From NCBI RefSeq assembly GCF_050859505.1, contig NZ_CP193934.1:62001-126000 (forward strand): DNA of 64,000 bases, given 5' to 3'. Shown here one piece after another: positions 8,865 to 18,238 of this stretch (the first letter of the stretch is position 1; each line of letters begins with the position of its first letter). The notes beneath the pieces are model-generated. The model was given only the letters and a program-made list of their open reading frames with translations, was not told where the DNA came from and did no database searches. The stretch is from Marinirhabdus sp050859505. Its GTDB lineage: Bacteria > Bacteroidota > Bacteroidia > Flavobacteriales > Flavobacteriaceae. A program made the position numbers and the translations under genes.

Positions 8865-9848
8865 ATGGAAAAAAAAAATATAGCGGTTGTCATGGGAGGC
8901 TATTCCAGCGAGTTTCAAATTTCGCTCAACAGTGGTGCAGTAGTTTGTGAAGCGTTAAATACTTCTGCTTACAACGTATTTGCGGTTCATATTTTAAAGG
9001 AAGGTTGGTTTTATGTTGCTGAAAACGGACAAAAACACGCTATTAATAAAGGAGATTTCAGTTTTGGAGTAGACGGAACAAATGTGGTACCAGACGTAAT
9101 CTTCAATACAGTACACGGAACACCGGGAGAAGATGGGTTCTTACAGGCCTATTGGAAACTGTTGAATATTCCGCATACCTCACCCAATTTTTACCAAAGC
9201 GCACTTAGTTTTAACAAACGTGATTGTCTCTCTGTGCTGAAAGGTTTCGGAATAAAATGTGCTAATTCCTATTATGTAAACAGGGAAGTTGCTTATGATG
9301 TTGACGAAATTATTAAAAAAGTAGGGTTACCGTGTTTTGTGAAACCAAACAGAGCGGGTTCTAGTTATGGAATTAGTAAAGTGAATGTTTTAGAAGATGT
9401 TGAAAAAGCACTGGAAAAAGCATTTGCTGAAGATCACGAAGTTTTAATTGAAACCGCTTTGGTGGGAACAGAAGTATCGGTAGGTGTGTATAAATTACAT
9501 AATGAGATTCACGTTTTTATGCCTACTGAAATAGTTTCAGAAAATGAGTTTTTTGATTATGAAGCGAAATATTTGGGCAAATCGCAGGAAATTACCCCCG
9601 CAAGAATTCCCGAAGATGAAATAAAAAAGGTACAAGAAGAAGCCAAGAAAGTATACTCCATATTGGGCATGAGCGGTGTTACCAGATCAGAATTTATTAT
9701 CCAAAATGGAGAACCTTATTTAATAGAAACCAATACCACACCAGGACTTAGCAAAGAGAGCATTATCCCCAAACAAGTTCGCCAAGCAGGAATGAATCTT
9801 ACAGATTTCTTTGGAAGTTTAATTGAAGAGGCCGCTGGAAGGTTTTAG
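8865..9848 (+). CDS. ddl: D-alanine--D-alanine ligase
   Basis: ATP-grasp ligase that makes the D-Ala-D-Ala dipeptide of peptidoglycan in the cytoplasm. The 327-aa protein shows the N-terminal MGGYSSEFQISLNSG, HGTPGEDGFLQAYW, the ATP-grasp region FVKPNRAGSSYGISKV (about 160-175) and, near the C-terminus, MSGVTRSEFIIQNGEPYLIETNTTPG with the metal-binding Glu and Asn. Its length is normal for the family. It is divergent from the PASTA gene and is followed, after a 157-bp gap, by coaD. Confidence 0.95.
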   Translation: MEKKNIAVVMGGYSSEFQISLNSGAVVCEALNTSAYNVFAVHILKEGWFYVAENGQKHAINKGDFSFGVDGTNVVPDVIFNTVHGTPGEDGFLQAYWKLLNIPHTSPNFYQSALSFNKRDCLSVLKGFGIKCANSYYVNREVAYDVDEIIKKVGLPCFVKPNRAGSSYGISKVNVLEDVEKALEKAFAEDHEVLIETALVGTEVSVGVYKLHNEIHVFMPTEIVSENEFFDYEAKYLGKSQEITPARIPEDEIKKVQEEAKKVYSILGMSGVTRSEFIIQNGEPYLIETNTTPGLSKESIIPKQVRQAGMNLTDFFGSLIEEAAGRF

Positions 9849-10005
9849 TTCTTGGCAAAAATAACTTTTGTACCTTAGAAGCTGTTTTGAGTGACAAACG
9901 ATAAATACTCAGGTAACAACGGTTAAAATAAAAAGAAACAAAGTGCATTAGGCTCATAATAACTTTTGGGTGTGCACGGGAAGCGACTAACGAAATTTAA
10001 AACTT

Positions 10006-10473
10006 TTGACTTCAAAAAACACCATACGTAAAGCAGTTTTTCCAGGCTCTTTCGATCCTATAACGTTAGGGCATATAAATATCATAGAAAGGGCATTGCC
10101 GCTGTTCGATGAAATTATTATTGCTATAGGTGTAAATGCTGCTAAAAATTATATGTGGCCCCTTGACGAACGTATCGCAAAAATAAAAGCTGCTTTCTCC
10201 GGCAACTCAAAAATAAAAGTAACTTCTTACCAAGGCCTAACAGCCGATTTCTGTAAAGCTGAAGAAGCGCAATGGATACTAAGAGGACTTCGGAACACAG
10301 CCGATTTTTCGTATGAGCAAACCATTGCACAAGCAAATGAGAAAGTAAATGGTATAGAGAGCTTATTTTTAATTTGTAGTCCGGAATACGCGTATATCTC
10401 TTCTTCTATTGTAAGAGATCTTGCCAGGAATGGAGGAGATTATAGTTTGTTAGTGCCAAATAATATGAAATAG
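10006..10473 (+). CDS. coaD: Phosphopantetheine adenylyltransferase
   Basis: Penultimate step of coenzyme A synthesis: transfers AMP from ATP to 4'-phosphopantetheine. The 155-aa protein has the nucleotidyltransferase motif FPGSFDPITLGH (the TxGH active site), LRGLRNTADFSYE, and the C-terminal PEYAYISSSIVRDLARNGGD. It starts with TTG at 10006; no ATG occurs before the conserved core, and the few residues before FPGSFDP are normal for the family. The next gene starts 7 bp downstream. Confidence 0.93.
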   Translation: MTSKNTIRKAVFPGSFDPITLGHINIIERALPLFDEIIIAIGVNAAKNYMWPLDERIAKIKAAFSGNSKIKVTSYQGLTADFCKAEEAQWILRGLRNTADFSYEQTIAQANEKVNGIESLFLICSPEYAYISSSIVRDLARNGGDYSLLVPNNMK

Positions 10474-10479
10474 AGAATC

Positions 10480-11055
10480 ATGTTCAATGTCAAACCATAT
10501 AATGGGCGAATTGTTCTAGTATTAGCCGTTCTACTATTGTTTGGTGTGATTTTTATCCTGAAATTTACTTCCAGTGATACAGTGACAATTAAAATGCTTC
10601 ACAAACCGGATAAAGAATTGGTTGCAGAAATTGAGAAGAGAATTGTTATATCTTCAGAGCCAAGTTTTCTGTACAGTTATGCCCCGTTTAAGGAAGGTGT
10701 GATCCAGCATTTGGACAGAGACTATACCTATGATGTAATACCCCACGAAATGGAAGGCGGTATGTTATTCCAAGGTATCCATCGCCCTCCAAATGGCACA
10801 AAAATAAAATTAGATTTAAAGCAACCTTCTACTGTTTACTTTTTCTTCCACGATATTTTTGATGGTGGTTATACCATAATTTTCAATAAACTCGCCAATT
10901 GGAAGCAATTACCTGTAGCACCAAAATATGATAGTAGCAATGGTACTCACGGACTTTCCATGATTTTATTTAAAGCAGATTTGGAAAAGGGAGTGTATAA
11001 TATTCCTGCAACAACTCAAGACAAAGCGTGTTTTAGCATTGTTGTTATGCACTAA
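10480..11055 (+). CDS. Unknown membrane-anchored protein
   Basis: 191-aa protein not recognised by function. It has one N-terminal membrane helix (about 9-29, VLVLAVLLLFGVIFILKF) and a periplasmic remainder with mixed beta-type composition and no cysteine-pair or catalytic signature that I can name. The start lies 7 bp after the coaD stop, so it is probably co-transcribed with coaD. It converges with rpsT across a shared hairpin. Confidence 0.7.
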   Translation: MFNVKPYNGRIVLVLAVLLLFGVIFILKFTSSDTVTIKMLHKPDKELVAEIEKRIVISSEPSFLYSYAPFKEGVIQHLDRDYTYDVIPHEMEGGMLFQGIHRPPNGTKIKLDLKQPSTVYFFFHDIFDGGYTIIFNKLANWKQLPVAPKYDSSNGTHGLSMILFKADLEKGVYNIPATTQDKACFSIVVMH

Positions 11056-11124
11056 GGGATAGGTAGAAAAAAAGTATATGTGGATTTTAGAATTTTAGAA
11101 AAAACTAAATTTCTCCCATAAAAA

Positions 11125-11148
11125 AACTCCCCCAACATTGGAGGAGTT
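11125..11148. terminator. Bidirectional hairpin terminator between the coaD operon and rpsT
   Basis: AACTCC...GGAGTT arms with an inner CCA/TGG extension; the stem is about 10 bp with one mismatch. On the minus strand it is followed by a T-run (complement of the A-run at 11120-11126); on the plus strand by CTAAATTTTT. It lies 23 bp beyond the rpsT stop. Confidence 0.7.
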
Positions 11149-11171
11149 CTAAATTTTTAAGCAATTTAAAC

Positions 11172-11423
11172 TTATAGCGCCGCTACGTGCTTAGCTAACT
11201 TAGACTTAACATTAGCCGCTTTGTTGTCGTGGATAATATTTTTCTTAGCCAATTTGTCTACCATAGAGATTACAGCAGGGAAAAACTTTTCCGCTTCTTT
11301 CTTGTCTGTCATCTCGCGTAACTTCTTAATAGCATTACGTGTAGATTTGTGCTGATAGCGATTACGTAAGCGCTTTGCTTCGTTACTTCTAATTCTCTTT
11401 AATGCTGACTTGTGATTCGCCAT
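11172..11423 (-). CDS. rpsT: 30S ribosomal protein S20
   Basis: 83-aa basic helical protein that binds 16S rRNA early in 30S assembly. It begins MANHKSALKRIRSNEAKRLRNRY, the S20 signature, and ends with the usual alanine- and lysine-rich helix (NVKSKLAKHVAAL). It lies 24 bp downstream of tRNA-Glu on the same strand, so the two are probably transcribed together from the promoter at 11541-11570. Confidence 0.97.
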   Translation of the reverse strand: MANHKSALKRIRSNEAKRLRNRYQHKSTRNAIKKLREMTDKKEAEKFFPAVISMVDKLAKKNIIHDNKAANVKSKLAKHVAAL

Positions 11424-11447
11424 TTTGTTTGTTTAAATCTTAATTTG

Positions 11448-11519
11448 TAGTCCGTAGGGGAATCGAACCCCTGTTACCAGGATGAAAACCTGGCGTCCTA
11501 ACCCCTAGACGAACGGACC
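11448..11519 (-). tRNA. tRNA-Glu (anticodon TTC)
   Basis: The minus strand folds as a complete cloverleaf: acceptor GGTCCGT/ACGGACT, a D-arm with TAGGGGTTAGGA, anticodon stem CCAGG/CCTGG around the loop TTTTCAT (anticodon TTC at 11484-11486), and T-arm AGGGGTTCGATTCCCCT. CCA is not encoded. The first pair is a G-U wobble. It precedes rpsT. Confidence 0.95.
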
Positions 11520-11540
11520 ATTTCTTTTTTAATTCGGATG

Positions 11541-11570
11541 CAAAAATACAACTATTTTTTAATGTTGCAA
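11541..11570 (-). promoter_or_regulatory. Promoter of the tRNA-Glu-rpsT unit
   Basis: On the minus strand: TTG (11570-11568), a 19-nt spacer and TATTTTTG (11548-11541), a full match to the Bacteroidota consensus. The predicted start near 11534 lies about 15 nt before the tRNA. Confidence 0.6.
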
Positions 11571-11597
11571 ATCCCACTCAATCTTTTTTCAAAAAAA

Positions 11598-13070
11598 TTA
11601 ATATGCCTTTGCAAAAAGTACTCTTCTTTTAGAAGTTTTTCCAGTAACCATACAGGTTCCCACCTCATCATCACCATCTATCGGAATACACCTAATTGTA
11701 GCTTTTGTTTCGTTTTTAACTTGTTCTTCAGTTTCAGAAGTACCATCCCAATGTGCTGAAATGAATCCACCCTTTTCTTCTAGCACTTTTTTAAATGCTT
11801 CGTATGTCTCAACCTTAGTTGTATGTTCTGCTCTGTAATTCAGTGCTTTTGTGTAGAGATTCTCTTGAATTTCGATCATTAATCCTTCAACAACCCCCAC
11901 TACTTCTTCACGATTTACAAACTGTTTTTGCAATGTATCTCTTCTAGCCAACTCAACTGTTCCTTTTTCCAAATCTTTTGGACCAATGGCAATTCGTACT
12001 GGAACCCCTTGTAATTCGTATTGGTTAAATTTCCAACCTGGTTTTTGGGTGTCGCGATCGTCATACTTAACACGAATCCCTTTTGCTCTTAATTGCTGTT
12101 GCAAGTCTTTTGCAACCTCACTAATAGCTTCCAGTTGTTCATCATTTCTATAAATAGGCACTATCACTACTTGATCTGGCGCCAGTTTGGGAGGTAACAC
12201 CAAGCCATTATCGTCACTATGGGTCATAATTAAAGCCCCCATCAGTCGTGTAGAAACACCCCAGGAAGTAGCCCAAACATATTCTTGACCACCTTCTTTA
12301 GTGGCATATTTTACATCGAAAGCTTTGGCGAAATTTTGACCTAAAAAGTGTGAAGTTCCTGCTTGCAAAGCTTTTCCGTCTTGCATTAGCGCTTCTATAC
12401 AGTAGGTTTCCAACGCTCCAGCAAAACGCTCACTTTCAGTTTTAAGGCCTTTTATAACAGGCATCGCCATATAGTTTTCGGCAAATTCTGCATATATGTG
12501 CATCATTTGTTCTGCTTCGGCTATGGCTTCGGTTTCTGTTGCGTGAGCTGTATGCCCTTCTTGCCATAAAAATTCGGCAGTTCGCAGAAACAATCTTGTT
12601 CTCATTTCCCAACGCACAACATTGGCCCACTGATTTATTAACAATGGAAGGTCACGATAACTTTGAATCCATTTTCTGTAGGTGTCCCAAATAATGGTTT
12701 CAGACGTTGGGCGCACAATTAACTCTTCTTCTAACTTAGCATCTGGATCTACCATAATGCCTCCTTTTCCGTCGTTTTTAAGCCTGTAATGTGTAACTAC
12801 AGCGCATTCTTTAGCAAAACCATCCACATGACTTGCTTCTTTGCTGAAATAGGATTTCGGAATAAAAAGAGGGAAATACGCGTTTTGATGTCCGGTTTCC
12901 TTAAACATTCGGTCCAATTCTGCCTGCATTTTCTCCCAAATGGCAAATCCGTATGGTTTTATCACCATACAGCCACGAACGCCACTGTTTTCAGCCATAT
13001 CGGCCTGAACAACCAGCTCGTTGTACCATTTACTATAATCCTCTTCTCGCGTTGTTAAATTCTTTGCCAT
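11598..13070 (-). CDS. proS: Prolyl-tRNA synthetase (archaeal/eukaryote-like type)
   Basis: Class II synthetase charging tRNA-Pro. At 490 aa it is the short type without the INS editing insertion. It begins MAKNLTTREEDYSKWYNELV and contains GCMVIKPYGFAIWE, the motif 2 region WANVVRWEMRTRLFLRTAEFLWQEGHTAH, AGTSHFLGQNFAKAF, motif 3-like GALIMTHSDDNGLVLPP, and the C-terminal anticodon-binding and zinc-like domain ending SKRRVLFAKAY. This ProRS type is usual in Bacteroidota. A well-formed promoter lies 56 bp upstream. Confidence 0.95.
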   Translation of the reverse strand: MAKNLTTREEDYSKWYNELVVQADMAENSGVRGCMVIKPYGFAIWEKMQAELDRMFKETGHQNAYFPLFIPKSYFSKEASHVDGFAKECAVVTHYRLKNDGKGGIMVDPDAKLEEELIVRPTSETIIWDTYRKWIQSYRDLPLLINQWANVVRWEMRTRLFLRTAEFLWQEGHTAHATETEAIAEAEQMMHIYAEFAENYMAMPVIKGLKTESERFAGALETYCIEALMQDGKALQAGTSHFLGQNFAKAFDVKYATKEGGQEYVWATSWGVSTRLMGALIMTHSDDNGLVLPPKLAPDQVVIVPIYRNDEQLEAISEVAKDLQQQLRAKGIRVKYDDRDTQKPGWKFNQYELQGVPVRIAIGPKDLEKGTVELARRDTLQKQFVNREEVVGVVEGLMIEIQENLYTKALNYRAEHTTKVETYEAFKKVLEEKGGFISAHWDGTSETEEQVKNETKATIRCIPIDGDDEVGTCMVTGKTSKRRVLFAKAY

Positions 13071-13125
13071 AGCCTGTAGTTTGGCACAAATGTTGTGACT
13101 TTGTTAATTGATTAGTTTAATCGGG

Positions 13126-13156
13126 CAAAACTAGTTATTTTTACGTAGCCCAACAA
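13126..13156 (-). promoter_or_regulatory. Promoter of proS
   Basis: On the minus strand: TTG (13156-13154), a 20-nt spacer and TAGTTTTG (13133-13126), matching TTG-N20-TAnnTTTG. The expected start near 13119 gives a leader of about 50 nt. Confidence 0.6.
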
Positions 13157-13173
13157 TAAAAATTACTTCAGTT

Positions 13174-14244
13174 ATGAAAACTAAATATACATCCTCAAAA
13201 AATTATTTATCCATAGTAGTGTTAGGCCTACTCTCTCTTACCCTACTTTCGTGTGGATCTTCTCAATATGCTACACAAGATGGAATTTACAACAATACTT
13301 CAGAAAATGAAGAAGTTGTTACGAATGAAGTAGACAATAGCAATTATTACAAGCAATATTTCAAAACTAAAAATGCAGAGTATGAAAGTATACCAGGTGA
13401 AGATCTGGTATTTACAGATATTGACGCATATGTTTCTGAAGACTATATAGATGATGAAGGATATATTATTACACGAGAATCTGGCTATGATGAAGAATAT
13501 GGAGCATGGGGCAACAATGCCTCTAATGTTACGGTAAATATTTATGAAACAGGATTTAACAATTGGGGCGGAGGCTTCTATGGTTATGGATGGGGTGGAT
13601 TTTATCGTCCTTGGTACGGAGGTTATTACGGGTATGGATGGGGAAGTTCTTATTGGGGATATGGATGGTCTCCTTACGGCTATGGTGGATACTACGGAGG
13701 TTATTATGGTGGTTGGGGTGGCTATCATGGCGGACACTACAATCCGTATTACGGAGGAGGATACTATGGCGGAAATAATGGATATGGAGGATACGGCAAT
13801 GGTGTAGCGTACAATAGAGGCCGTAGAAATACTACCGACTATGGCAGAAGTAATTCTAGAGAGAGCAGTTCATATTCGAGGTCTGAAAACACCAGAAGAA
13901 GTTCGAGCAGTGATGCTAGAAGTTCGGTTCGTCGTTATAATAATAGCAGAAACACGAATGCTACTCGTTCTAAAACAGGCATCTATTCTAGGAATGCTAA
14001 ATCGACTAGAAATAATACGTACAGAAGTAATCCAAATTCTAGAAATAACTCCTACAACAGATCATCATCGCCAAACAGATCACGTGCCAATACCAGATCT
14101 TCTAATTCATCTTCGCGTTCTTCCGGATCTTACAGAAGTTCAGGAAGTTCAAGGTCTTCTGGTTCTGTTAGAAGTTCTGGAGGAAGTTCAAGATCTTCGG
14201 GAAGCAGAGGTGGCGGGTCACGAAGAGGTGGCGGAAGCGATTAA
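13174..14244 (+). CDS. Low-complexity lipoprotein (acidic, Gly/Tyr-rich, Ser/Arg-rich)
   Basis: 356-aa predicted lipoprotein with lipobox LLSC (Cys about 27) after a hydrophobic stretch. Three compositional zones follow: an acidic part (about 40-120), a Gly/Tyr/Trp-rich part (about 130-215, many YGG and GYG units) and a Ser/Arg/Asn-rich basic tail (about 220-356) ending in GGGSRRGGGSD. No enzymatic domain is visible. Its partner is probably the FadL-like porin 30 bp downstream. The repeats keep the other plus-strand frames open over long stretches, but only this frame has a signal sequence. A structural or surface role is inferred. Confidence 0.75.
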   Translation: MKTKYTSSKNYLSIVVLGLLSLTLLSCGSSQYATQDGIYNNTSENEEVVTNEVDNSNYYKQYFKTKNAEYESIPGEDLVFTDIDAYVSEDYIDDEGYIITRESGYDEEYGAWGNNASNVTVNIYETGFNNWGGGFYGYGWGGFYRPWYGGYYGYGWGSSYWGYGWSPYGYGGYYGGYYGGWGGYHGGHYNPYYGGGYYGGNNGYGGYGNGVAYNRGRRNTTDYGRSNSRESSSYSRSENTRRSSSSDARSSVRRYNNSRNTNATRSKTGIYSRNAKSTRNNTYRSNPNSRNNSYNRSSSPNRSRANTRSSNSSSRSSGSYRSSGSSRSSGSVRSSGGSSRSSGSRGGGSRRGGGSD

Positions 14245-14274
14245 TATTCAATAATTTTACGAAATACTATACAT

Positions 14275-15789
14275 ATGAAAGGAACTCCAATCTTTATCAT
14301 AGCTATCCTAACTATGACTTTTGGGAATGCCCAAACCGTTACAGATGGACTAAGATACGCAACAGAAAACACAACTGGAACAGCTAGATTCAACGCGTTA
14401 AGCGGTGCGTTTGGAGCTCTTGGAGGTGACTTATCCTCCATTGCAATTAACCCTGCTGGGAGCGCTGTTTTCTTAAACAATAGCGCATCGGTTTCTTTTT
14501 CTTCAAACAGCGTTGAGAATGAAGCCAATTATTTCAACACCATTACTCGAAGTGAAGACTATGATATAAGCCTGAATCAAGCAGGAATTGTTTTTGTTTT
14601 TGATATTGGAAAAGAAGAATCACCGTGGCGGAAAATCACTTTGGGTTTAAATTATAACAATACACAAAATTTTGATAACGACTTGTTTTTTCAGGGAAGA
14701 GGAAACACTTCAGTTGCTAATTTCTTTACCGAGCAAGCTCAAGGAATTCCTTTAAATCTGTTGCAATTACAAAATGGTGAATCTATTTCAAGTTTGTATA
14801 ATTTTCTAGGGGAAACTGAAGGTGTAAGAGCACAAAATGCATTTTTAGGATACCAAGCTTTTATTTTTGATCCATTGTCTGACGACCTATCAAATACCCA
14901 ATATGTGAGCAATGTAGCAAATGGCACTTTTAATCAAGAATACAGTGTACTAACTCGTGGGTATGCCGGCAAGTATACGTTTAATGTCGCTACACAGTAT
15001 AAAGACAATTTTTTCTTCGGAATAAATTTAAATTCCCACGCTATAGATTACCAAAGAAGCACTTTTTTATATGAAACCAACAACAATACAGGAAGCTCTG
15101 TGAATGCCATTGGTTTTGAAAACAATCTTTCAGTTTTAGGGGCTGGATTTTCTGCGCAGTTAGGAGCAATTGCAAAGTTGGAAAATTTCAGAGTAGGTCT
15201 TACGTACGATACACCTACCTGGTATGAAATATCCGAAGAAACCTCTCAATATATCGAAGCGCAAAGAACGCAAGACAACCAAACAATTACAGAAATTGTA
15301 GATCCTAACGTATTAAATATTTTTGAGAATTACAATTTGCAAACTCCTGGAAAAATTACCGCTAGTACCGCTTATATCTTTGGAGAAAAAGGATTGATTA
15401 GCTTAGATTATTCCTATAAAGATTTTTCCAATATTGAATATAAACCAGAAAGTGATGCCTTTTTCGCATCACAAAATACTGCCATAAATAATCAGTTAAC
15501 TGGTGCTTCAACCATACGTGTAGGAGGCGAATACAGAATTAATCAGTTAAGCCTGCGAGGCGGCTATAGATATGAGAAAAGCCCTTATAAAAATAGCGAC
15601 ATCGTAGGAGACCTTAACGGATTTTCGCTAGGGTTAGGTTACAATTTTGGTAATTATACTTTCGATCTATCCTACGCAAGAGCAGAGCAAGACCGCAGCG
15701 AACAATTATATACTGTAGGTTTAACTAGCGTGGCTACTATTACTACGGTAACCAACAATTTAGTATTTACGTTTGGCTTAAACATATAA
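14275..15789 (+). CDS. Outer membrane protein, OmpP1/FadL family
   Basis: 504-aa outer membrane beta-barrel of the FadL/OmpP1 type, which passes hydrophobic compounds across the outer membrane. A signal peptide (1-19, ...GNAQ) is followed by the family N-terminus TGTARFNALSGAFGALGGDLSSIAINPAGSAVF with the NPAG hatch motif. The protein ends in alternating strands and a final NNLVFTFGLNI. The actual substrate is not determinable. It probably forms an operon with the lipoprotein 30 bp upstream. Confidence 0.87.
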   Translation: MKGTPIFIIAILTMTFGNAQTVTDGLRYATENTTGTARFNALSGAFGALGGDLSSIAINPAGSAVFLNNSASVSFSSNSVENEANYFNTITRSEDYDISLNQAGIVFVFDIGKEESPWRKITLGLNYNNTQNFDNDLFFQGRGNTSVANFFTEQAQGIPLNLLQLQNGESISSLYNFLGETEGVRAQNAFLGYQAFIFDPLSDDLSNTQYVSNVANGTFNQEYSVLTRGYAGKYTFNVATQYKDNFFFGINLNSHAIDYQRSTFLYETNNNTGSSVNAIGFENNLSVLGAGFSAQLGAIAKLENFRVGLTYDTPTWYEISEETSQYIEAQRTQDNQTITEIVDPNVLNIFENYNLQTPGKITASTAYIFGEKGLISLDYSYKDFSNIEYKPESDAFFASQNTAINNQLTGASTIRVGGEYRINQLSLRGGYRYEKSPYKNSDIVGDLNGFSLGLGYNFGNYTFDLSYARAEQDRSEQLYTVGLTSVATITTVTNNLVFTFGLNI

Positions 15790-15959
15790 AATCTTCTCAC
15801 GGTTTATTTAATATTACTTTCTAAAACTCAGTTTTTAAAAATTTTGAAACCGCACTTCTTCTTTCCTGTACATATACTTTCAAGAAATCAAAAAAACCAC
15901 CAGCCAAAACTACCACGAAATAGTATGTTACAAATTTATAACACCACTATTGAAATACG

Positions 15960-15967
15960 TATCTTTG
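15960..15967 (+). promoter_or_regulatory. -7 promoter element for folE
   Basis: TATCTTTG matches TAnnTTTG 35 bp before the folE ATG. The -33 box is weak. Variants of this element (TATCTTT plus one base) recur before lgt (18692), the DUF2911 gene (28970), the YkvA gene (35949) and the M28 peptidase (47415). Confidence 0.4.
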
Positions 15968-16001
15968 CCCATTGTATTAAAAATACATAATAATTGGACA
16001 C

Positions 16002-16688
16002 ATGGATTTGGAAAAACAGCTTTCAGATATAGAAAATTTAGGTGATGAACACATAGGCACTTCTGCTGAAACACCGTTAAGAAAGGATGCTTTCGACTTA
16101 AGCGATATTGAAAAAATTGCCAGTATCAAAGAAGACGTGCGCAACATTATGCAAACATTGGGACTAGACTTAACAGATGATAGTTTAAAAGGCACTCCTA
16201 ACCGTGTGGCAAAAATGTTTGTACAAGAAATCTTTGGTGGTCTACACCCAGAAAGAAAACCAAACGCATCTACTTTCGATAACAAATACAAATATGGAGA
16301 GATGCTGGTTGAAAAAAACATCACCCTCTACTCCACTTGCGAGCACCATTTATTACCTATCGTTGGAAAGGCTCATATTGCCTATATTTCTAATGGTACT
16401 GTAGTTGGACTTTCAAAAATGAACCGTATTGTAGATTACTACGCTAAAAGGCCCCAAGTACAAGAACGACTTACCATTCAAATTGTAAAAGAATTACAAG
16501 CAGTTCTTAAAACCGAAGACGTAGCCTGCGTCATAGATGCAAAACACTTATGTGTAAACTCCAGAGGCATCCGTGATATTGACAGCAGTACTGTGACAAG
16601 CGAGTACGGCGGAAAGTTTAAAGAAGCCGAAACACGAAGAGATTTCTTAGATTATATTCAGTTGAACACCGATTTTGCTGGTGTGTAG
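16002..16688 (+). CDS. folE: GTP cyclohydrolase I
   Basis: Converts GTP to 7,8-dihydroneopterin triphosphate, the entry to folate (and preQ0) synthesis. The 228-aa protein has the zinc and active-site residues Cys113 and His116 (STCEHHLLPIVGKAHIAY) and Cys184 (KHLCVNSRGIRD), and ends in ETRRDFLDYI. The first ~35 residues form a variable extension. queE and folD, in related pathways, lie elsewhere in the window. cysS follows after 63 bp. Confidence 0.95.
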   Translation: MDLEKQLSDIENLGDEHIGTSAETPLRKDAFDLSDIEKIASIKEDVRNIMQTLGLDLTDDSLKGTPNRVAKMFVQEIFGGLHPERKPNASTFDNKYKYGEMLVEKNITLYSTCEHHLLPIVGKAHIAYISNGTVVGLSKMNRIVDYYAKRPQVQERLTIQIVKELQAVLKTEDVACVIDAKHLCVNSRGIRDIDSSTVTSEYGGKFKEAETRRDFLDYIQLNTDFAGV

Positions 16689-16751
16689 GCTGGATTGAAA
16701 TCGAAACTGAAATATAATTTAAAATAAACAGAAAGCCCTTTAAAGCAACTC

Positions 16752-18236
16752 ATGAGCCTTTATAAAGATCAAAAAATAAAAATTTACAATTCTCTCACTA
16801 AAGAAAAAGAGACTTTTACCCCAATCCATGAAGGCGCTGTAGGAATGTATGTATGTGGCCCGACCGTATACAGCAATGTACATATGGGAAATTGCCGTAC
16901 TTTTTTATCTTTCGATTTAGTTTTTAGATACTTAAAACACCTTGGTTTTAAAGTACGTTATGTGCGGAATATTACCGACGCTGGTCATCTAGAAAATGAT
17001 GGTGAAAGTGGTGACGACCCTATCCTTAAAAAAGCACGCATAGAGCAATTAGAGCCTATGGAAATTGTACAAAAATACACGGTAGATTTTCACGAAACCA
17101 TGGCGAAATTTAATGCGTTGCCACCAAGTATAGAACCTACCGCCACAGGACACATTTACGAGCAAATTGCTATTGTCGAGAATTTAATTACTGAAGGATA
17201 CGCCTACGAGAAAAACGGATCGGTTTATTTTGATGTGGTAAAATTTAACGAAGACCACACCTACGGAAAATTAAGCGGCCGAAAGTTGGAGGATATGATT
17301 ACCAACACCCGTGAGTTGGCAGCCCAAAGCGAAAAGAAGAATCCGCAGGATTTTGCACTTTGGAAAAAAGCCGAGCCACAGCACATTATGCGCTGGCCTT
17401 CACCATGGAGCGAAGGATTTCCTGGTTGGCATTTGGAATGTACAGCCATGAGCACAAAATATTTAGGTGAAACTTTCGATATTCACGGAGGCGGGATGGA
17501 TTTAAAATTTCCGCATCACGAATGTGAAATTGCACAAGCCGAGGCCAGCAACAAAAAAAGCCCTGTAAATTATTGGATGCACACTAATATGTTAACCTTG
17601 AATGGTAAGAAGATGTCCAAATCTACCGGAAACAACATTTTGCCTGGCGAATTATTTTCTGGCGAGAACAACGCCTTAGGCAGAACATTCTCTCCTTCGG
17701 TAGCTAAGTTCTTTATGTTCCAAGCGCATTATGGAAGTATGCTAGATTTTTCAAATGAAGCGTTAGAAGCTTCGGAAAAAGGATTTAATAGATTACTAGA
17801 TGCGTATCATAGCCTGAGCGTTATTGAAACTTCAGAAAAAAGTAGTCTCTCAATTAGTGAGTGGAAACAATCCTGCTACGATGCTATGAACGACGACTTC
17901 AACAGTCCCATCTTAATCGCCCATCTTTTTGAAGCTACCAAATTTATTAACGGATTAAAAGAGGGCAACGCAACTATCACAAGTGAAGATTTAGAAATTC
18001 TTTCAGCAACTATGAAAGCATTTCTTTTTGATGTGCTTGGGCTGGAAGATGCAACAGTTTCAGGAGATGAATCTGCTATAAAATTAGAAGGAGCCGTTGG
18101 ACTGCTTATAGAACTTCGCAACCAGGCACGCTCCAATAAAGATTTTGCTACAAGTGACCGAATTCGGGATGAACTTCAGGAAGTTGGCATTCAGCTGAAA
18201 GATGGTAAAGAAGGGACCACTTTTTCACTGTCGTAA
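16752..18236 (+). CDS. cysS: Cysteinyl-tRNA synthetase
   Basis: Class I synthetase charging tRNA-Cys. The 494-aa protein shows Cys35-GPTVYSNVHMGN, with the HIGH-type signature HMGN at 44-47 and a zinc-ligand Cys35, further zinc ligands in WHLECTAMS and FPHHECEIAQ, and the KMSKS loop KKMSKSTGNN. Its length and ends are normal. It is followed by a C-rich repeat and then yidD. Confidence 0.96.
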   Translation: MSLYKDQKIKIYNSLTKEKETFTPIHEGAVGMYVCGPTVYSNVHMGNCRTFLSFDLVFRYLKHLGFKVRYVRNITDAGHLENDGESGDDPILKKARIEQLEPMEIVQKYTVDFHETMAKFNALPPSIEPTATGHIYEQIAIVENLITEGYAYEKNGSVYFDVVKFNEDHTYGKLSGRKLEDMITNTRELAAQSEKKNPQDFALWKKAEPQHIMRWPSPWSEGFPGWHLECTAMSTKYLGETFDIHGGGMDLKFPHHECEIAQAEASNKKSPVNYWMHTNMLTLNGKKMSKSTGNNILPGELFSGENNALGRTFSPSVAKFFMFQAHYGSMLDFSNEALEASEKGFNRLLDAYHSLSVIETSEKSSLSISEWKQSCYDAMNDDFNSPILIAHLFEATKFINGLKEGNATITSEDLEILSATMKAFLFDVLGLEDATVSGDESAIKLEGAVGLLIELRNQARSNKDFATSDRIRDELQEVGIQLKDGKEGTTFSLS

Positions 18237-18238
18237 AA

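Noticed and set aside
13300..13737. A 145-codon minus-strand frame opposite the low-complexity lipoprotein gene.
   Set aside because: Isoleucine/threonine-rich sequence typical of the complement of Gly/Tyr/Asn codons; no support for expression.
13841..14254. A 137-codon plus-strand frame overlapping the low-complexity lipoprotein gene.
   Set aside because: It arises from the biased Ser/Arg codons of the real gene in another frame, has no signal or start context, and reads like a shadow.
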